11,075 nt of DNA from an uncultured Collinsella sp. (GCA_900542175.1 UQNC01000054.1:1-11075); one strand, 5' to 3'. Shown: positions 1-6,284, counted from the stretch's first letter. Program-made: numbers and translations. Notes: a model not told the origin generated them from the letters alone.

Positions 1-149
1 CCCTCTCGGGGGCAGGGACGTTCGGCCGTGCGCGGGCGCCCGGTCGGCGGCCCGTTCTGGGCGCGCCTCAATCGTAGCCCGAGACGGTCCCGGGCTGACA
101 ATTTCGACTGTAATGGACGTTCTTAAATGACTAGGTGTGGCTGCTTGGG
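1..149. other. Left-edge stretch with no supported gene
   Basis: Three plus-strand frames are open from the window edge to stops at 75-77, 124-126 and about 128-130, but none has recognisable protein features, so a coding tail from an upstream gene can neither be shown nor excluded. A weak 6-bp hairpin (AGCCCG at 76-81 with CGGGCT at 91-96) has no T run after it. The acetyltransferase ends at 150, so any terminator for it should lie here, but I do not see a convincing one. Confidence 0.3.
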
Positions 150-791
150 CTAGGCTGTTAGGTCGAGTTCGTAGAGAAAGCTTTCGCGCGGCATGTCGTG
201 ACGACGCTCTTCGCGGTTGGCGCGGTGCGTGGCCGTGCGCTTAAAGCCGTGCAACTCGTAGAACTTCCACGAGCAGTTGGAGTCGGTGTACAGGTGCGCC
301 CTTGTCGCCCCGCGCGAGGACAGGTACGAGACCGCGGCATCGAGCAACACTGAGCCTACACCCAGGCCGTGGACATCGGGATCGACGGCGAGCAGCGTGA
401 CTTCGTTGTCGTGCGGCAACGGGCTGCTCTCGAGCAGGCGGTTGTTGGTTCGGATGGTTGCGCGCACAAACGAGAGATACTCGGCGCAGACATCGGGCTC
501 CAGCTCGCGCATCTGCGAAAGCAGCGCGCGTTCGGTATCCATCCAGTGTTCCTTAACGGTGGCGCCGGAACTCTGTCCCGCGCGCGCGAGCGCAATGCCA
601 CGCGCCTGACCGTCGATTACGGCAACCTGCGAAAACGTCGATGACGAAAGGCAATGGGCGAGGTCGCACGCGGCCTCGAGGCGGTTGTACTCATCGTTAT
701 CCGAATTGTTATGCCAAAGCTGCTGCAGAATCAGCGCGATGGCGTCGAAGTCTTCGGTATCAAACGGTCGGTAGAGAACCCGCGAGACCAT
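150..791 (-). CDS. GNAT-family N-acetyltransferase
   Basis: A 213-residue cytoplasmic acetyltransferase that should transfer an acetyl group from acetyl-CoA to an amine; the substrate cannot be told. The GNAT core is in the C-terminal half. Motif A lies at about residues 131-155, with the pyrophosphate-binding loop H141-GLGVG (family pattern Q/R-x-x-G-x-G/A, here beginning with His). Motif B lies at about 168-185 (LYTDSNCSWKFYELHGFKR), ending in the usual Y-E-x-x-G-F. The protein is longer than a minimal GNAT of about 150 residues because of an insert at about 66-125, between the early strands and motif A, that may form the acceptor-binding region. The ATG at 789-791 is preceded on the minus strand by AAGAGG about five bases upstream, which supports this start. 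It is divergent from purH and appears monocistronic. Family assignment is firm; specificity is unknown. Confidence 0.9.
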   Translation of the reverse strand: MVSRVLYRPFDTEDFDAIALILQQLWHNNSDNDEYNRLEAACDLAHCLSSSTFSQVAVIDGQARGIALARAGQSSGATVKEHWMDTERALLSQMRELEPDVCAEYLSFVRATIRTNNRLLESSPLPHDNEVTLLAVDPDVHGLGVGSVLLDAAVSYLSSRGATRAHLYTDSNCSWKFYELHGFKRTATHRANREERRHDMPRESFLYELDLTA

Positions 792-1056
792 GGTGCCTCT
801 TTCTTTTGCGGATGCATATCGAGCACAGTTCTACCACGCTATTGGCATCTAATTATGGTGCCCCTGTGTTCCATGAACTCACCGTGCCCATCCCCTCCGC
901 GCGCAAACTTTTTCTGCACATGCGCCCGTTGCGGGGTGCATCGATGCGCTCGATGCGCTACATTGAATCAGTATTTTCAATGCCGCTGCGCGAGCGCTGC
1001 AGATCGACGTATCACCGACTCACAGAGCACGGCGGCGTACCAGACAGGAGGACTGC
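792..1056. promoter_or_regulatory. Divergent GNAT/purH intergenic region with candidate operator
   Basis: This 265-base gap must hold the promoters of both divergent genes, but I cannot point to a pair of good -35/-10 hexamers on either strand. Visible structure: an inverted repeat CATTGAA (961-967) and TTCAATG (976-982) around an 8-base spacer, about 75 bases upstream of the purH start; two immediately adjacent copies of TCGATGCGC (941-949, 950-958); and TGCAC/GTGCA (915-919, 936-940). The first could be a regulator site for purH; this is inference. The purH ribosome binding site AGGAGG is at 1046-1051. Confidence 0.3.
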
Positions 1057-2664
1057 ATGGGATCTGATGTGAAGATCGCACGCGCGTTGATCTCGGTTAC
1101 CGATAAAACGGGTGTCGTCGATTTCGCACGGACGCTGGTCGATGACTTTGGCGTCGAGATCATCTCTACGGGCGGCACGGCTCGTGCCATCGAGGACGCG
1201 GGCGTTCCCGTAACCCCCATCGAGGAGTTCACGGGCTATCCCGAGATGATGGACGGCCGCGTTAAGACCCTGCACCCCAAGGTTCACGGCGCGCTGCTGG
1301 CCCGCCGCGATTCCGAGCAGCACATGCAGGAGGCCGCTCAGCACGGCATTAAGCTGATCGACTTGGTCGTCGTCAGCCTGTACGAGTTCGAGAAGACCGT
1401 CGCCAACCCCGAGGTCACCTTTGCGGACGCCATCGAGCACATCGACATTGGCGGTCCCTCCATGCTGCGCTCCGCCGCTAAGAACGCTGCGAGCGTTACC
1501 GTCATCTCTGACCCGGCCGACTACGACGCTGTCCTTGCCGAGATGCGCGAGACCGGCGGCTGCACCACGCTTGCCACCCGTCGTCGCCTGCAGGTGAAGG
1601 TCTACCAGACTACCGCCGCCTACGATACGGCTATCTCCCGTTGGCTTGCCGCCCAGGCAAGCGACGTGGCGGACACCTCTGCCAAGCTCGAGGTTTCGCT
1701 GGAAAAGGTCGACGACCTGCGCTATGGCGAGAACCCACAGCAGAAGGCCACGGTCTATCGTTTTGCCGAGGGCTGCGAGAACACCGCGAGCTCGCAGTTC
1801 CCGCTCGTGGGCTCCGAGCAGATCCAGGGCAAGCCGCTCAGCTACAACAACTATCTGGATGCCGACGCCGCTTGGAACCTGGTCCGCGAGTTCGACGAGC
1901 CGGCCTGCGTGATCCTCAAGCATCAGAACCCCTGCGGTTCCGCCGTTGCCGAGGACATCACGGCCGCCTACGACCGCGCTTTCGCCTGCGATCCCAAGAG
2001 CGCCTTCGGCGGCATCATCGCCTGCAACCGCGAGGTTCCCTTTGAGCTGGTTGAGCACTTCGCCGACCAGAACAAGCAGTTCGTCGAGGTCATCATCGCC
2101 CCGAGCTACACCGATGAGGCGCTCGAGCGCATGGCCAAGCGCCCCAACCTGCGCGTGCTGGCTACCGGCGGCGTGGACCACGGTGCCCAGGTGGAGCTGC
2201 GCTCCATCGACGGCGGCATGCTGGTGCAGGAGGTCGACCACGTGGCCGAGGATCCCGCGACCTTTACGTTCCCCACCGATCGCAAGCCCACCGACGCTGA
2301 GATGGCCGAGCTCGAGTTTGCCTGGAAGGTCTGCAAGGGCGTCAAGTCCAACGCCATCCTGGTCTCCAAGGGCAAGGCCGGCATTGGCATGGGCCCCGGT
2401 CAGCCCAACCGCGTTGACTCTGCGCTGCTTGCCTGCGAGCGCGCCGAGGACTTCTGCGAGCGCGAGGGCGTGGAGAAGGGCGGCTTTGCCTGCGCAAGCG
2501 ACGCGTTCTTCCCGTTCCGCGACAACGTCGACGTGCTTGCCGCACACGGCGTGACCTGCATCATCCAGCCCGGCGGCTCCAAGCGCGATGACGAGAGCAT
2601 CCAGGCCTGCAACGAGCACAATATTGCGATGGTTTTCACGGGGGCGCGCCACTTCCGCCATTAA
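1057..2664 (+). CDS. purH: Bifunctional AICAR formyltransferase / IMP cyclohydrolase PurH
   Basis: PurH carries out the last two steps of de novo purine synthesis in the cytoplasm: 10-formyl-THF-dependent formylation of AICAR to FAICAR, then ring closure to IMP. The 535-residue length matches the family (about 510-540). The N-terminal MGS-like cyclohydrolase domain shows VTDKTG (14-19), STGGT (37-41), the conserved DGRVKTLHPKVHG (66-78) and GGPSMLRSAAKN (132-143). The transformylase domain shows RYGENPQQK (222-230), LSYNNYLD (261-268) and the catalytic Lys-His pair K288-H289 in LKHQNPCG. The C-terminus is the canonical QPGGSKRDDE followed by FTGARHFRH. The start is set by AGGAGG at 1046-1051, five bases before the ATG. 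No other pur gene is adjacent, so it is probably transcribed alone. Both catalytic halves look intact. Identification is very secure. Confidence 0.98.
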   Translation: MGSDVKIARALISVTDKTGVVDFARTLVDDFGVEIISTGGTARAIEDAGVPVTPIEEFTGYPEMMDGRVKTLHPKVHGALLARRDSEQHMQEAAQHGIKLIDLVVVSLYEFEKTVANPEVTFADAIEHIDIGGPSMLRSAAKNAASVTVISDPADYDAVLAEMRETGGCTTLATRRRLQVKVYQTTAAYDTAISRWLAAQASDVADTSAKLEVSLEKVDDLRYGENPQQKATVYRFAEGCENTASSQFPLVGSEQIQGKPLSYNNYLDADAAWNLVREFDEPACVILKHQNPCGSAVAEDITAAYDRAFACDPKSAFGGIIACNREVPFELVEHFADQNKQFVEVIIAPSYTDEALERMAKRPNLRVLATGGVDHGAQVELRSIDGGMLVQEVDHVAEDPATFTFPTDRKPTDAEMAELEFAWKVCKGVKSNAILVSKGKAGIGMGPGQPNRVDSALLACERAEDFCEREGVEKGGFACASDAFFPFRDNVDVLAAHGVTCIIQPGGSKRDDESIQACNEHNIAMVFTGARHFRH

Positions 2665-2685
2665 GTAGGGAGGTGGCGCTGCGGC

Positions 2686-2778
2686 TTGCCCAACCACCGC
2701 ACCTTGCCGCTCATTCGTCGCCCGCGTACCCAAGTACGCGTCGCTCCTCTTTCACGGCAATCTGCGGCACCTGGGCAA
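2686..2778. repeat. Long imperfect palindrome downstream of purH
   Basis: Nested complementary segments make one extended hairpin: TTGCCCA (2686-2692) with TGGGCAA (2772-2778); CCGCA (2697-2701) with TGCGG (2763-2767); TTGCCG (2704-2709) with CGGCAA (2755-2760); and a terminal stem CGCGTAC (2723-2729) with GTACGCG (2734-2740) around a CCAA loop. Unpaired blocks separate the stems. No T run follows, so it is not a simple terminator; the terminator lies about 85 bases further on. It could be a REP-like repeat or an mRNA 3'-end processing or stability structure. Confidence 0.6.
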
Positions 2779-2862
2779 CCCTCGCCGACCTGTTAGGTTG
2801 ACTGGGGAGGATGGGATGTTATCTCGTCCCTTGGACCGCCTCGCTTCTAAAATTATCTCTGC

Positions 2863-2898
2863 AAAAGACGGCCGCTCCGTTTGGAGGGCCGTCTTTTT
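2863..2898 (+). terminator. Intrinsic terminator after purH
   Basis: A perfect 11-bp stem AAAAGACGGCC (2863-2873) with GGCCGTCTTTT (2887-2897), capped by a second 4-bp stem CTCC/GGAG (2875-2878, 2883-2886) around GTTT, and followed by T to 2898. The A-rich left flank gives a T4 end on the other strand, so it may also work in reverse. It lies about 200 bases past the purH stop and only 16 bases before the next start codon at 2915. Confidence 0.88.
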
Positions 2899-2906
2899 GG
2901 TATAAG
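2898..2906 (+). promoter_or_regulatory. Candidate extended -10 promoter for the 2915 gene
   Basis: TGG followed by TATAAG (2901-2906) fits an extended -10 element (TGn-TATAAT with one mismatch). No good -35 is visible at 15-18 bases, which extended -10 promoters can tolerate. Predicted start of transcription would be near 2913. The site begins at the last base of the purH terminator, so new transcripts would not contain that hairpin. Sequence match only. Confidence 0.35.
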
Positions 2907-2914
2907 AGGACGGA

Positions 2915-3646
2915 ATGACTAACACGAAAGGTATGACCATGCCCCAGATTGATGATGCAGAGCTGTTTGGCAATGCCGAGGATCAGCGTGCGTACGAGGA
3001 CTTTTGCGCCAATCAGGAGGCGGTCGAGAAGTTCACGCTCGACAAGCCCGCGCTTGTCTGCCGTTGGCGCATGTCCAATAAAAAGGTGCCCATGCTCAAC
3101 CGTCACATCCGCGCGCTGTCCGAGCGTCTGGTGCAGGGCGAGCCACTTACCCATAACATGCTCAGCTGGGCCAAGCAGCACGTTGAGTGGTCGCTCGCCG
3201 AGGGCGACTATACCGCGCACGATGGCGTGCTCATGCTGGTGATCGACATCAACGGCAACGCCGCCATGACAGTGGGGGAGTACGAGCCGCTCGCCGATAC
3301 GTCAGCCAAGGCGCTGCGTGCCCGCTCTGCCGAGGCCCGTTCCGAGGCCGACGAAACCGGCGTGGCGCCCGAGCTGCTTGCTGCCGTCAACGACGGCGAG
3401 CTGGCCTTTGTGGCGCCGGCGGACGAGTGCCTGTGCGGCACGGCGACGCTCATCGAACAGCTGGCCCAGACCAAGGACATCCCGGTCGCGCGCGTAGACA
3501 TCCCCGCTCAGCTCAAGGGCGCGCTGTTCCTGGTGAGCGACGAGCACGGCGTGGTCCCCGCCGACGATACCGATGCCGCCGAGGCGGACGCCGCCACGGT
3601 CGCCTTCTTCGCCGACGGCTACGAAAAGCTCCGCGCCCGTCGCTAA
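2915..3646 (+). CDS. Conserved-looking protein of unknown function; possible divergent class IV PLP-enzyme fold
   Basis: A 243-residue soluble protein with no signal peptide or membrane segment, which I do not recognise with certainty. Its order of elements resembles class IV aminotransferases/aminodeoxychorismate lyases: VPMLNRHIRALSERL (58-72) resembles their 'L-x-x-H-x-x-R-L' segment; a strand-turn-strand DGVLMLVIDINGNAAMTV (103-120); K132 in AKALRARSAEARSEADETG, followed by PELLAAVNDGEL (152-163), resembles the region after the PLP lysine; and ALFLVSDEHGVVPA (203-216) resembles the late 'FLT/V-xx-xGVVPV' strand. Key motifs are degenerate, so PLP binding is doubtful. The ATG at 2915 has GAGG at 2906-2909 with a five-base gap. 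In-frame ATGs at 2933 and 2939 follow, and 2939 has AAGG seven bases upstream, so the true start may be residue 9. The gene precedes the two-component pair with a 179-base gap, so it is probably a separate unit. Confidence 0.75.
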   Translation: MTNTKGMTMPQIDDAELFGNAEDQRAYEDFCANQEAVEKFTLDKPALVCRWRMSNKKVPMLNRHIRALSERLVQGEPLTHNMLSWAKQHVEWSLAEGDYTAHDGVLMLVIDINGNAAMTVGEYEPLADTSAKALRARSAEARSEADETGVAPELLAAVNDGELAFVAPADECLCGTATLIEQLAQTKDIPVARVDIPAQLKGALFLVSDEHGVVPADDTDAAEADAATVAFFADGYEKLRARR

Positions 3647-3690
3647 ATGATTATTCTGGGACGGGGATTAAAGAATCATTTTGGTCCCCG
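3646..3690. repeat. Repeat-like palindromic element after the 2915 gene
   Basis: Starting at the stop codon, AATGATT (3646-3652) pairs with AATCATT (3674-3680), and GGGAC (3658-3662) with GTCCC (3684-3688), or alternatively CGGGGA (3662-3667) with TCCCCG (3685-3690). The AATCATT arm runs into TTTT, so it could act as a weak terminator. It looks like an interspersed intergenic repeat, but only one copy is present here and the two stems overlap in register, so only one could form at a time. Confidence 0.4.
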
Positions 3691-3751
3691 CCACCGCTGC
3701 GAGTGTGAGGCGGACAAAACGCCCCCGCCCGCGAACAGTTCTGTCACCTTG

Positions 3752-3767
3752 GCACCGCGCGCGGTGC
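3752..3767. promoter_or_regulatory. 16-bp perfect palindrome upstream of the response regulator
   Basis: GCACCGCGCGCGGTGC is its own reverse complement and ends 58 bases before the response-regulator ATG. A possible -10, CATAAT (3787-3792), lies 19 bases downstream with no recognisable -35, so the palindrome would overlap the -35 region. A smaller palindrome GAACAGTTC is at 3733-3741. It could be an operator or only a GC-rich stem. It does not resemble the T-rich BceR-type site that I recall. Confidence 0.35.
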
Positions 3768-3825
3768 ACACCTGCAGTTTCGCAGCCATAATGGTGGCAA
3801 GACAACCAAGAGGGGAGCGAAATCC

Positions 3826-4497
3826 ATGGCGCTAATCTATATCGTTGAGGACGACGAGCCCATTCGTCGTGAGCTTGCCGACATCCTTGCTCGTGCCGGT
3901 TTTGAGGTCGAGGCCTGCGAATCGTTCGAGCATGTCTCGCGCGATATTCTCGCGGCCGCGCCCGACCTGGTGCTGCTCGACCTGACGCTTCCTGTCAAAG
4001 ACGGCCAGCACATCTGCCACGAAGTCCGTCGCGAATCCGAGGTCCCCATCATCGTCCTCACGTCGTGCACGACCGAGATCGACGAGGTCATGGCCATGAC
4101 GCTCGGCGCGGATGACTTTGTTCCCAAGCCCTACAGCGCGCGCGTGCTCGTGGCGCGCATCAACGCACTGCTGCGTCGCACCGCGGCGGCGGGCGAGCGC
4201 AGCACGCTCGTCCACAAGGGGCTGGAGCTCGACCTTGCTCGCTCCGCGGTCACCAACACGGCGACCGGCGACAGCACCGAGCTCACCAAAAATGAGCTGC
4301 GCATTCTCTCGCTGCTCCTGAGCCGCGCGGGCAAGATCGTCTCGCGCTCGGCCATCATGCAGGATCTGTGGGACTCCGATGCCTTTGTGGACGACAACAC
4401 GCTCACTGTCAACATCAACCGTCTGCGCACCACGCTCGAAAAAATCGGCGTCAAAGGGTATCTGACCACGCATCGCGGTCAGGGTTACTCGATCTAG
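3826..4497 (+). CDS. OmpR/PhoB-family response regulator, BceR/GraR-like
   Basis: A 223-residue DNA-binding response regulator, cytoplasmic partner of the kinase that follows. The receiver domain (about 1-118) keeps every key residue: acidic pair D9-D10, phospho-acceptor D52 in LLDLTLP, T79, and K101 in the KPY motif. The winged-helix output domain (about 128-223) has the LTKNELRILSLLL start, a recognition-helix region DDNTLTVNINRLRTTLEKIG, and the ending HRGQGYSI, all typical of OmpR-type regulators. The NTLTVNINRLR wording is closest to the BceR/GraR/VirR group. The start ATG has AGGGGAG at 3811-3817, eight bases upstream. The kinase start codon lies nine bases past this stop, so the two are one operon. 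Direct targets are unknown, and no BceAB-type transporter lies beside it. Confidence 0.93.
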   Translation: MALIYIVEDDEPIRRELADILARAGFEVEACESFEHVSRDILAAAPDLVLLDLTLPVKDGQHICHEVRRESEVPIIVLTSCTTEIDEVMAMTLGADDFVPKPYSARVLVARINALLRRTAAAGERSTLVHKGLELDLARSAVTNTATGDSTELTKNELRILSLLLSRAGKIVSRSAIMQDLWDSDAFVDDNTLTVNINRLRTTLEKIGVKGYLTTHRGQGYSI

Positions 4498-4506
4498 GTG
4501 CCGGTT

Positions 4507-5550
4507 ATGTCGTTTGCCAAGTTCTTTAAAGATGCGCTGCTTCCCGTCGCCGTGTGGACGTGCGGCGTGCTGCTGAGCTGCTTTGTGCTGACGGTCGCCG
4601 GCGCACCCGTTTCTATCGTGGTCGTGGCGGTTGGCGTGTCCTTTATCTTCGGTATGCTCGGCATCGTGATCGAGTACGCTCGCCGTCGCCGTTTTCTGCG
4701 TCAGTTGGAGCGCGCGGCAGAGGAGCTCGAGAGTCCCGCATGGGTGCAGGAGATGGTGCAATGCCCGACCTATGCCGAGGGCGAGCTCGAATACGAGGTC
4801 TTGCGCCGGGTGGGCAAAGCTGCCTGCGACGAGGTTGCCGAAGGCCGACGTCAGACCGATGACTATCGCGACTATATCGAGAGCTGGGTCCACGAGGCCA
4901 AGCTGCCCCTGGCGGCGGCCCACCTGATTTTGGAAAACCTGGACGGCAGCGAAGACGACCTGTCGCGTGTGGATGACCTGGGTCGCGAGCTGGCTCGCGT
5001 GGAGCGCTATATCGACCAGGCGCTGTACTATGCGCGCTCGGAAGTCGTGGAGCGCGACTACCTGATTCGCCGTTGGGATCTCAAGACCTTGGTGACGGGC
5101 GCGATTAAAGCCAACGCGCGCGAGCTTATCGCGGCGCACGTGGCTCCGGTGTGCGAGAACCTCGACTTTGAGGTCTTTACCGACGAGAAGTGGCTCGAGT
5201 TTATTCTAGGCCAGCTTATTCAGAACAGCATCAAATATGCGCGCGAGGACGGCGCAAAGATCGTGTTTTCGGGCGCGTTGCTGGACGAGGGCCTGGCGAG
5301 CGAACGCATCGAGCTTACCGTCGCGGACAACGGCTGCGGCGTGAGCGTGGCCGACCTGCCGCGCGTGTTCGAGAAGGGTTTTACCGGCGACAACGGCCGC
5401 ACCACCAAGCGCGCAACGGGCATCGGCCTCTACCTGGTGGCGCGTCTGTGCTCCAAGATGGGCATCGACGTCACCGCGGCATCGGAGCCGGGCGAAGGCT
5501 TCGTCGTAACATTCGCCTTCTCAACCAACAAGTTCCAATATTTCGAGTAG
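4507..5550 (+). CDS. Sensor histidine kinase, two-TM intramembrane-sensing (BceS-like)
   Basis: A 347-residue membrane histidine kinase. Two transmembrane helices (about 10-31 and 34-55) are joined by only a few residues, so there is almost no extracellular sensor; this layout defines intramembrane-sensing kinases such as BceS. A short linker lacking a recognisable HAMP domain leads to the H-box YIESWVHEAKLPLAA with H129. The ATPase domain has the N-box QLIQNSIKYA (N240), the G1 box DNGCGV (D274), an F-box region around FEKGFTG and the G2 box ATGIGLYL (303-310). All catalytic motifs are intact. The chosen ATG has AGGTG at 4496-4500, overlapping the regulator's stop, six bases upstream. A GTG at 4498 adds three residues but has no ribosome binding site. 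BceS kinases normally take their signal from a BceAB-type transporter, which is not adjacent here. Confidence 0.92.
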   Translation: MSFAKFFKDALLPVAVWTCGVLLSCFVLTVAGAPVSIVVVAVGVSFIFGMLGIVIEYARRRRFLRQLERAAEELESPAWVQEMVQCPTYAEGELEYEVLRRVGKAACDEVAEGRRQTDDYRDYIESWVHEAKLPLAAAHLILENLDGSEDDLSRVDDLGRELARVERYIDQALYYARSEVVERDYLIRRWDLKTLVTGAIKANARELIAAHVAPVCENLDFEVFTDEKWLEFILGQLIQNSIKYAREDGAKIVFSGALLDEGLASERIELTVADNGCGVSVADLPRVFEKGFTGDNGRTTKRATGIGLYLVARLCSKMGIDVTAASEPGEGFVVTFAFSTNKFQYFE

Positions 5551-5578
5551 TCGGGCCGTCTTGCGGTGCGGACGGCAA

Positions 5579-5635
5579 TGTTCCCGAACGTGAACATAGC
5601 TAAGGCAATTGGCGCTATGTTCCCGAACGTGAACA
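5579..5635. repeat. Two direct copies of an 18-bp imperfect palindrome
   Basis: TGTTCCCGAACGTGAACA occurs identically at 5579-5596 and 5618-5635, starts 39 bases apart. Each copy is an inverted repeat TGTTC-N8-GAACA. The flanks add a larger palindrome: GAACATAGC (5592-5600) against GCTATGTTC (5614-5622). The block lies 28 bases past the kinase stop and before its terminator, so it would be transcribed. Possible roles are interspersed repeat, protein-binding site or RNA structure. Confidence 0.7.
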
Positions 5636-5668
5636 CAACTATGGGGGCTCAAATGAATCCCCCATAAC

Positions 5669-5707
5669 AAAAACGTGTCGCCCCAAACGGGGCGGCACGC
5701 CATTTTT
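5669..5707 (+). terminator. Bidirectional intrinsic terminator between kinase and usp
   Basis: CGTGTCGCCCC (5674-5684) pairs with GGGGCGGCACG (5689-5699), an 11-bp stem with one G-T wobble around an AAAC loop, followed by CCATTTTT to 5707. The left flank AAAAA (5669-5673) gives T5 on the minus strand. It can therefore end both the kinase transcript and the opposing usp transcript. A second hairpin, ATGGGGG/CCCCCAT (5641-5647, 5659-5665), lies just upstream without a T run. Confidence 0.88.
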
Positions 5708-5740
5708 CCATCAGACAACTCGTTGAAGCAAGGCTGCGAA

Positions 5741-5833
5741 GGCCGCGGGGCCGGGAGGGGTTTCCTAAGGGCACATCCCGCAGCCGCAACGCGGCGAGGA
5801 CGTGCCCGTGGAAACCCCGCAGGCCCCGCGGCC
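5741..5833. repeat. 93-nt nested GC-rich palindrome 3' of usp
   Basis: Three perfect stems are stacked: GGCCGCGGGGCC (5741-5752) with GGCCCCGCGGCC (5822-5833), 12 bp; GGGGTTTCC (5757-5765) with GGAAACCCC (5810-5818), 9 bp; GGGCAC (5769-5774) with GTGCCC (5802-5807), 6 bp; and an inner GCCGC/GCGGC. Small near-symmetrical internal loops separate them. It lies 13 bases after the usp stop (minus strand) and lacks a T run on either side; the actual terminator is at 5669-5707. Confidence 0.8.
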
Positions 5834-5846
5834 GGTGGGAGCAACG

Positions 5847-6284
5847 CTACTTCACGACCAAGATGTCGCAGTCCGTATTGCGCAGCAGGAACGTCGAAAT
5901 CGAGCCCAGTAGCGCGTACTTAATTGAGGACAGGCCGCGGGCGCCGCAGAGCACCAGATCGGGCTTGACCACGTCGAGCATCTCATCCTTGAGCGTCTCA
6001 CGAATGCGGCCGGTACGAATCATGACCTCGACCTCGGGAATGTCGGGATTGGCCTTGGCCTCCTCGAGCTGCTTGGCGATGGAGTTGTTAAAGGCCTCCT
6101 CCAAGCCGTTGACCAGGTCGACCGGATAGGAACCGGCGCTCTCGAGCGCGGTGGAGTCGATGACGTGGCCGATGATCAGCTTAGCGCCGTTGTTCGCGGC
6201 GACCTTGATGGCGCGTGCGAGCACAAAATCCTGCTGCTCAGTACCGTCGAGTGAAACAAATACCTTGGTGTAGCCCTCGTTCAT
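5847..6284 (-). CDS. Universal stress protein, ATP-binding type
   Basis: A single-domain 145-residue cytoplasmic Usp, typical length for the family. Such proteins form dimers, bind ATP and support survival under stress or stasis, but their direct biochemical role is usually undefined. The first strand VFVSLDG holds D13, the conserved adenine-contacting Asp. The C-terminal part carries the complete nucleotide-binding pattern G-2x-G-9x-G-S: G114, G117, G127, S128 in GARGLSSIKYALLGS. The protein ends in ILVVK, the usual last strand. This places it in the ATP-binding branch (MJ0577/UspF-G type) rather than the non-binding UspA type. The ATG at 6282-6284 is preceded on the minus strand by AAGGAGG (complement at 6290-6296) five bases away. 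It is monocistronic, divergent from uppP and convergent with the kinase gene. Confidence 0.94.
   Translation of the reverse strand: MNEGYTKVFVSLDGTEQQDFVLARAIKVAANNGAKLIIGHVIDSTALESAGSYPVDLVNGLEEAFNNSIAKQLEEAKANPDIPEVEVMIRTGRIRETLKDEMLDVVKPDLVLCGARGLSSIKYALLGSISTFLLRNTDCDILVVK

Noticed and set aside
641..1072. Plus-strand frames across the GNAT start and purH leader
   Set aside because: They overlap the GNAT gene in antisense and the purH start, without ribosome binding site or recognisable domain.
1012..2733. 573-codon open frame on the minus strand opposite purH
   Set aside because: It is antisense to an unmistakable purH and has a repetitive Ala/Gly/Val/Leu composition; GC-rich third positions of the real gene keep the antisense frame open.
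3832..5139. 435-codon minus-strand open frame across the two-component genes
   Set aside because: It is a codon-bias shadow of two genes with complete family motifs on the other strand.
5579..5635. CRISPR-like array
   Set aside because: Only two 18-bp copies with one 21-base spacer, the unit is palindromic throughout, and no cas gene is in the window.
5430..5844. Minus-strand frames containing repeated MFTFGNIA or YVHVREH peptides
   Set aside because: The peptide repeats are translations of the 18-bp palindrome copies at 5579-5635 and nearby hairpins; no ribosome binding site and no family resemblance.
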